Below are positions 59,813 to 64,000 of a stretch of 64,000 nt of DNA, piece by piece (positions within the stretch are counted from its first letter, which is position 1; each line of letters opens with the position of its first letter). The notes under the pieces are model-generated. The model did no database searches and was not told the origin of the DNA. It saw nothing but the letters and a program-made list of their open reading frames with translations. Source of the stretch: Opitutaceae bacterium. Lineage in GTDB: Bacteria; Verrucomicrobiota; Verrucomicrobiia; Opitutales; Opitutaceae. Where the stretch lies: the NCBI GenBank assembly GCA_030693515.1, contig JAUYAK010000076.1, forward strand, positions 102,319 through 166,318, read 5' to 3'. The position numbers and the translations under genes are program-made.

Positions 59813-62227
59813 ATGCACCGCTTCATCGCATTCCTCGCCTTGCTTATCGTCCTGCCATCATTCGCGGTCGAATCGCCATCCGTGGGCAAGGTAACGGGCA
59901 GCGTCGTCGATCAAGCCACGAAACCGATTGAATACGCCATCGTCGCGGTCAAAAGCAGGGCCGACGGCAAGGTTCTCCATTCGGGGGCGACCGACGCGAA
60001 GGGGCGGTTTCAAATCGATAATATTCCCGCCGGCGAGTTTCTACTCGTCTACGGCCTGGTCGGGGCCGAGCAACTCGAAAGCCCTGCGTTTACGATCGGC
60101 GCTTCCGCGCGTGCGGTCGATCTCGGGCGTCTGATCGTCGTGCGCGACGCCGCGGTAAAGCTGGGAAAAGTGGAGGTCTCCGCGCGGAAGGAAACGTTAT
60201 ACAATGCGATCGACCGGAAGATTTACAACGTCGGGCAGGACATCCGGAGCGCAACGGGTTCCGCGAGCGACCTCCTCAAAAACGTTCCCTCCGTGCAGGT
60301 CGACATCGAGGGCAACGTCAGCCTTCGTGGCGACAGCAACGTGCTCATCTTGGTCAACGGTAAAACCTCGACGGTGATGGGCCGCAACCGTGCCGCGGTG
60401 CTCGAACAGATGCCAGCGGACGGCATCGAAAAAATCGAAGTCATCACGAACCCGTCCGCGAAATACAAACCGGACGGCACCGCGGGCATTATCAATCTCA
60501 CGCTCAAGAAAAAGCAGGACGCCGGATACTCCGGCAGCGTGCGCGGGTCCGTCGGCAACGACGGTCGCTACAACGGCAGCGTGACCGCGAATTACAATCC
60601 CGGGAAATACAACTTCTTCGGCAGCGCGGCGGTGCGCCAGGACAACCGGCCGCGCACGGTGCAGGACGACCGCTCGCATGTGGACGCCGCGACCAACTCG
60701 CTCGTTTCAACCTCGCAACACACGACCGAGGACTCGCGGCCTCTTTCGCGGATCGCGCAGGCCGGCATCGACTACAGGCTCCGTGAGCAGACGAAGATCG
60801 GCGGGCACGTGAACTACAACTACCGCGACTTCGTCCGCGATTCCGTCGTCACCAATCTTTCGCGCAACGCCGCCGGCCTGGTCACGACCGACTACGATCG
60901 ACTGCGACGTGACCCCGAGTTCGAGGAGGACCTGGAATTCACTGGCACGGTGCAGCACACATTTCCGACGGAAGATCACGAGCTGAGCATCGAATTGCGT
61001 CGCGGGAGGACCTCTGAGCAGGAGGACAATCGCTACACCAATGTCTATCGCGTGCCCGCGCGGGTGGCGGTGCGTGAAAATGTTCTCATCCAGAAGGCCG
61101 AGACCAACACGGAGGCAACCGCCGACTATGCACGCCCGCTGGGCGATCATGCGAAGCTCGAAACGGGTTACTCGGGCCAGGCGAACACCACGGACATGAA
61201 TTATCGCGGCAGCGTCTTTGATCCGGTGACGAATCTTTGGCGTGTAGACGCCGCGCGCACGAACCACTTTGTCTATGACGCGAAGATCCACGCGGTCTAC
61301 GCTACCTACGCTCACAAAAGCGACAAAGTCGGCGTGCTTGGGGGACTGCGTTTCGAGCAGGCCAAAATTGCCACCGATCAGGTGACCGCGCGGCTCGCCA
61401 ACGAAAACAGCTACGCCCGCTTCTACCCGAGCGTGCATTTGACCTATTCCCTCACCGAAACGCAGCAGCTCCAGCTCAACTACAGCCACCGCGTGCGACG
61501 GCCCGAGGGCGACGACCTCAATCCGTTTCCGGAATTTCAGGACCCGTTTAACCTGCGCGCCGGAAATCCGCGGCTCGTGCCGGAGGACATTCACTCCCTC
61601 GAATCCGGTTGGCAGTATCGAAAAGACGACACCACCTACCTCGCGACTGTCTACTATCGTCAGCGTTACCGCGGCGTGACGGAGGTCTCGCGTTACATCG
61701 ACGCGACGACGTTGCTCACGACCAAGGAGAATCTCGGCACCAGTCGCTCCGGCGGCCTGGAACTCGGCGCGACCACGTTAATCCGCGACCGCATCGCCTT
61801 AAATTTCAGCGCGAACGTTTACCGCAACGAAATCGACGCGAGCAATCTCGGCTTCAGCACTCGGCGCGCGACCATCGCGTTGGACGCGAAACTGAACGCA
61901 AGCTGGGACGTGTCGAAGGCGACGCTGGTGCAGTTAAACGCGAATTACACGGCGAAGCGGCTCACGCCGCAGGGCTACCGTTACCCCACGCATATTGTAA
62001 ACCTTGGCCTGCGACACAATTTCAAGGACCGCAGGATCGTCGCCGTCGTGAGTTTGTCGGACGTCTTCAATTCCCTGCGCGAGCGCACCCGCATCGAGAC
62101 GCCGGTCCTGCGGCAGGATATCGAGCGCCGTCGCAGTTCGCGCATCCTCTACGTGGGGTTCATTTATCATTTCGGCCGGCCGCCTAAAAAGGCTAAGGAC
62201 GATCTGCAGTTCGATGCCACTCTCTGA
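59813..62227 (+). CDS. TonB-dependent/outer-membrane beta-barrel protein (OMP_b-brl_3 type)
   Basis: 804 residues with a signal peptide (FIAFLALLIVLPSFA). A CarboxypepD_reg-like domain at about 25-105 (GKVTGSVVDQATKPIEYAIV) precedes a plug at about 115-225 (RKIYNVGQDIRSATGSASDL, VSLRGDSNVLILVNGK, IEKIEVITNPSAKY, GTAGIINLTLKKK) and a long barrel ending with LYVGFIYHFGRPPKK and a tail DDLQFDATL. The plug wording is that of the outer-membrane beta-barrel family known from Bacteroidota. Gene order after the metal pump suggests a role in metal handling or in surface repair, although the tail residues after the barrel are unusual. Confidence 0.88.
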   Translation: MHRFIAFLALLIVLPSFAVESPSVGKVTGSVVDQATKPIEYAIVAVKSRADGKVLHSGATDAKGRFQIDNIPAGEFLLVYGLVGAEQLESPAFTIGASARAVDLGRLIVVRDAAVKLGKVEVSARKETLYNAIDRKIYNVGQDIRSATGSASDLLKNVPSVQVDIEGNVSLRGDSNVLILVNGKTSTVMGRNRAAVLEQMPADGIEKIEVITNPSAKYKPDGTAGIINLTLKKKQDAGYSGSVRGSVGNDGRYNGSVTANYNPGKYNFFGSAAVRQDNRPRTVQDDRSHVDAATNSLVSTSQHTTEDSRPLSRIAQAGIDYRLREQTKIGGHVNYNYRDFVRDSVVTNLSRNAAGLVTTDYDRLRRDPEFEEDLEFTGTVQHTFPTEDHELSIELRRGRTSEQEDNRYTNVYRVPARVAVRENVLIQKAETNTEATADYARPLGDHAKLETGYSGQANTTDMNYRGSVFDPVTNLWRVDAARTNHFVYDAKIHAVYATYAHKSDKVGVLGGLRFEQAKIATDQVTARLANENSYARFYPSVHLTYSLTETQQLQLNYSHRVRRPEGDDLNPFPEFQDPFNLRAGNPRLVPEDIHSLESGWQYRKDDTTYLATVYYRQRYRGVTEVSRYIDATTLLTTKENLGTSRSGGLELGATTLIRDRIALNFSANVYRNEIDASNLGFSTRRATIALDAKLNASWDVSKATLVQLNANYTAKRLTPQGYRYPTHIVNLGLRHNFKDRRIVAVVSLSDVFNSLRERTRIETPVLRQDIERRRSSRILYVGFIYHFGRPPKKAKDDLQFDATL

Positions 62228-62566
62228 ATTTACATTGTTGGTGGCGCGAACTGCCTGTTCGCTGGGATCAGCGATCCGCGTCGGGTGGCGGCGCATGGGA
62301 TTGCTCGGAAGCGTGTCGTCCGGTGTGACGCGCTTCGCTCTCACCTCGTCCGTGAGGGATCCTGTTTGGATGATGCTCACGGGGACGATCTCGAAATCCA
62401 TCCCGGTGCTAAACCCGCCGTGTTGGAGCGAGCGGTCGAACGAATGCGACGCATATGTATGGACGGTATCACGGGTGGAATACGCCTGACCACTTGACGT
62501 GCGCAGCAGCGACTACGCCGGCGAATGTCGAGAGCGGCGCGACGACCGATCGTCGCCTCGGCCGGC
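62228..62566. other. Gap without recognisable gene
   Basis: 339 bases between convergent genes. Short frames exist (for example 62285-62497 plus, ending ERMRRICMDGITGG in part) but have no recognisable domain. A 6-bp hairpin GCGAAC/GTTCGC at 62246-62262 lies just after the barrel gene and might be part of a terminator, without a T-run. Confidence 0.5.
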
Positions 62567-63016
62567 TCAGAGGATGCCCGCCTCGCGAAAGCTAAAGTAG
62601 CCCTTGGCGAGTGGCTCCGCGCTCGCGCGTCCGACGACCACGTGGTCGATGAGATCGATGTCCACCGTCTTTGCCGCCTCGCGCAGGAGTCGGGTGACGT
62701 GCATGTCGGGTGCGCTCGGCGCCGGGTCCCCGGGGTGGTTATGCGCTACGATCAACGCGGAGGCGCTTGCCAGGATGGCTCCCCGGAAAACTTCGCGAGG
62801 GGAAACCAGCGTCGAATCCACCGTTCCCAACGAAATTAAGTGGCGACCCAAGGGGTGATTCTTGCGGTCGAGATAGACGCAGTAGAATACCTCCTGCATG
62901 GGATTTTCTTCAAACGCGGGGCGGAGGTAGGTGGCGATTTGATCCGGGGTAATCAGGCGGACTTCGTCGCCGAGGGAAACGAGGGAATAGACCAGTTTGG
63001 CTTCATATACGCGCAT
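62567..63016 (-). CDS. JAB/MPN (RadC-type) domain protein
   Basis: 149 residues, about the size of the isolated RadC JAB domain. Motifs: FYCVYLDRKNHPLG (the strand pair of the MPN fold), then VSPREVFRGAILASASALIVAHNHPGDP with the metal-binding HNHP (His-x-His) and the downstream SAPD Asp, so the HxH-x7-S-x2-D zinc site is intact. RadC lacks a proven repair function; stand-alone JAB proteins often belong to mobile or accessory elements. No helix-hairpin-helix N-terminal part, as in classical RadC, is present. A 7-bp hairpin at 63047-63065 lies in its upstream region. Confidence 0.85.
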   Translation of the reverse strand: MRVYEAKLVYSLVSLGDEVRLITPDQIATYLRPAFEENPMQEVFYCVYLDRKNHPLGRHLISLGTVDSTLVSPREVFRGAILASASALIVAHNHPGDPAPSAPDMHVTRLLREAAKTVDIDLIDHVVVGRASAEPLAKGYFSFREAGIL

Positions 63017-63368
63017 GGTGAGCGCTCGCGCGAGCCGCGTTTCCCTACTCGACGTAGTGTCGAGTGATCGCGGGTGCTGCCCGGTTGAGCGCCCGGTCGG
63101 GATGGGCGAAAGTCAAAGCGCTGGATGGAGCGCCGAGGCGGCGGATTTATCCGCAACGAGGGGGAAGCGGAATGTTTGCGCGTGGTGGAGATCGCGCAGC
63201 GATACGACCTTGACCGCCCATAAAATGGGGCGCTACGGACGGGGCAGAGCTAGAAAAAACCGAGCGCAGCGAGCATTACTGCATTGGTCGATTGTGGGGA
63301 GTCAGTCGTCGCGGATCGTGAGCTTTCGCGGTGTGCGACTCTGCCAAAACGCTAGTTGCACGGGCAGG
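63017..63368. other. Upstream region of the JAB gene
   Basis: About 350 bases without a convincing gene. It holds the hairpin ACTCGAC/GTCGAGT at 63047-63065, 31 bases before the JAB start on the minus strand. Plus-strand and minus-strand frames here lack recognisable content. The promoter of the JAB gene is presumably here. Confidence 0.5.
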
Positions 63369-63394
63369 AAAAAGCCCACTCGCGAGAGTGGGCT
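63369..63394 (-). terminator. Intrinsic terminator of the small coiled-coil gene
   Basis: AGCCCACTC and GAGTGGGCT form a perfect 9-bp stem with a GCGA loop at 63373-63394. On the minus strand the stem is followed by five T residues (63369-63373 complement). It lies 37 bases after the stop of the gene at 63432-63644. Confidence 0.85.
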
Positions 63395-63431
63395 GAAAAT
63401 CTTCAGGAGGCCGTTGCGCTCCGAGATTTTG

Positions 63432-63644
63432 CTACTTCGTGAGGGCCTTCAGTCGGGCGTTGAGGACTTTGATGTCCACTTCGGCGCCGGCGGCCGTGGC
63501 GCGGGCCTTGGCCAATCGAACCTCGGCGTGCATGAGTTCGCGTTTCAGTTGGGAGAGTTCTTCGTCGTTGACGATGGGCCGAGCCGACCGCGAGGCATTC
63601 GGCGGACGGTCGGCGAGGGAGGTGTCATGGGTTCCGTTGTTCAT
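63432..63644 (-). CDS. Small coiled-coil hypothetical protein
   Basis: 70 residues. After a Ser/Asn-rich N-terminus, residues about 27-70 form one predicted amphipathic coiled coil (ELSQLKRELMHAEVRLAKAR and AEVDIKVLNARLKALTK, shown in parts), rich in Leu, Lys, Glu and Ala. I do not recognise it. Support for it being real comes from its regular heptad pattern and from the strong terminator just downstream. It may be a small structural or chaperone-like protein or part of a toxin-antitoxin-like unit; no function is claimed. Confidence 0.6.
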   Translation of the reverse strand: MNNGTHDTSLADRPPNASRSARPIVNDEELSQLKRELMHAEVRLAKARATAAGAEVDIKVLNARLKALTK

Positions 63645-63787
63645 GTGATGGACCGGCGTGGCCGGCGATGGATGGTTTTTGTGCGTTGTGATCGTTCGGC
63701 CTCGTGGCGGAACGCCATGAATTCAGCGGCGGTGAACGTGAATGGCAGCGGCGCGCCCCTACCGGAAACGCGGGACGGCATCTGCCG

Positions 63788-63819
63788 AAAAAAGGGGAGC
63801 GGCCCACGAGCCGCTCCCC
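63788..63819 (-). terminator. Intrinsic terminator of the gene at the window end
   Basis: GGGGAGCGGC and GCCGCTCCCC form a perfect 10-bp stem with a 6-base loop at 63794-63819; on the minus strand it is followed by six T residues. It lies 7 bases after the stop of the partial gene at 63827-64000. Confidence 0.88.
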
Positions 63820-63826
63820 CGTGCGC

Positions 63827-64000
63827 TCAGTTCTTCGCGAACTCGCTCGCTAGCGTCCAAAGCGCTTTATCCCGACATGCCGATAACTCCGACATGATCG
63901 AGAGGCGCGAAAGAGCTTTCGAGTAGACCACGGCACTCGGGGTGTCTGCGATATCGGGATTATCGGACGGCTTCGAGGAACAGCCTTGAGCTGCTTTCGT
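63827..64000 (-). CDS. Partial hypothetical protein, 5' end beyond the window
   Basis: The minus strand is open from the window end to TGA at 63827-63829, giving 57 residues. The C-terminal helix ALSRLSIMSELSACRDKAL in part and the ending SEFAKN look like a real alpha-helical tail. I do not recognise the family. The strong terminator only 7 bases downstream supports a real transcript end. Confidence 0.6.
   Translation of the reverse strand, partial: TKAAQGCSSKPSDNPDIADTPSAVVYSKALSRLSIMSELSACRDKALWTLASEFAKN

Noticed and set aside
62285..62497. 70-codon plus-strand frame downstream of the barrel gene
   Set aside because: No ribosome-binding site or recognisable domain.
63625..63807. 60-codon minus-strand frame
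   Set aside because: It overlaps both the terminator at 63788-63819 and the start of the small coiled-coil gene.
1..64000. CRISPR arrays, tRNA or rRNA genes, prophage
   Set aside because: No regularly spaced repeats, cloverleaf-like sequences, conserved rRNA stretches or phage structural genes were seen on reading both strands.

Overview
The window is high-GC bacterial DNA that looks like a member of the Verrucomicrobiota, most probably Opitutales/Opitutaceae. The clues are the number of large TonB-dependent receptors (four, one of them cut by the window edge, plus a related outer-membrane barrel), DUF1080/3-keto-disaccharide hydrolases, a PVC-type HEAT-repeat/CxxCH dehydrogenase, ThuA and sugar-phosphate-isomerase-like secreted enzymes, and an ECF sigma factor of the Rhodopirellula/Verrucomicrobium type next to a FecR-LamG fusion. 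No rRNA, tRNA, CRISPR array or intact insertion sequence was seen. The lineage is inferred from gene content, not from a marker gene.

Region by region. (1) 1-3792: the 3' part of a TonB-dependent receptor, a gene-free gap and a convergent alginate-lyase-family gene. (2) 3918-16107: a plus-strand run of ten tightly spaced genes. They are a Tat-exported sugar isomerase-like protein, DUF1080, a small EF-hand protein, a TonB receptor, a double thioredoxin-fold protein, ThuA, a double VOC-domain protein, a second TonB receptor, an ECF sigma factor and a FecR-LamG protein. (3) 16464-27240: two copies of one module, each a ~1045-residue TonB receptor with an N-terminal carboxypeptidase-like domain next to a polytopic membrane protein ending in TPR repeats. 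The second TPR gene is inverted. Both receptor promoters carry clusters of TGAGCG half-sites. (4) 27489-45019: a 15-gene minus-strand catabolic operon starting with a DeoR-type regulator. It holds an aldolase, a PfkB kinase, two Gfo/Idh oxidoreductases, a heme-binding dehydrogenase, two DUF1080 proteins, a PIG-L deacetylase, a nitrilase-family hydrolase, a NagB-like isomerase/deaminase, a dimethylformamidase-like protein, a phosphatase, a LamG protein and an MFS transporter. (5) 45020-46286: decayed DNA with a fragment of an RND metal pump and a fragment of a helix-turn-helix protein. (6) 46287-62227: cell-envelope and metal-efflux functions. These are DedA, an ArnT-like glycosyltransferase, a two-component system, an LTA-synthase-like phosphotransferase, an ArnA-like decarboxylase, a CusCBA-type efflux set and an outer-membrane barrel protein. 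(7) 62567-64000: a JAB/RadC-type protein and two small minus-strand genes, the last cut by the window end, each of those two with a clear terminator.

How it fits together. Regions 2 and 3 look like uptake and surface sensing of glycans or glycosides, probably controlled by the sigma/FecR pair. Region 4 reads as uptake and breakdown of a modified, probably N-acylated, amino sugar or glycoside. Amide cleavage, deamination/isomerisation, phosphorylation and aldol cleavage would feed central metabolism, with 3-keto-type oxidation chemistry alongside. Region 6 looks like an envelope-stress and metal response: a CusR/PmrA-like regulator, an envelope-decorating transferase and an ArnT-like gene that share a promoter motif, then a metal efflux operon.
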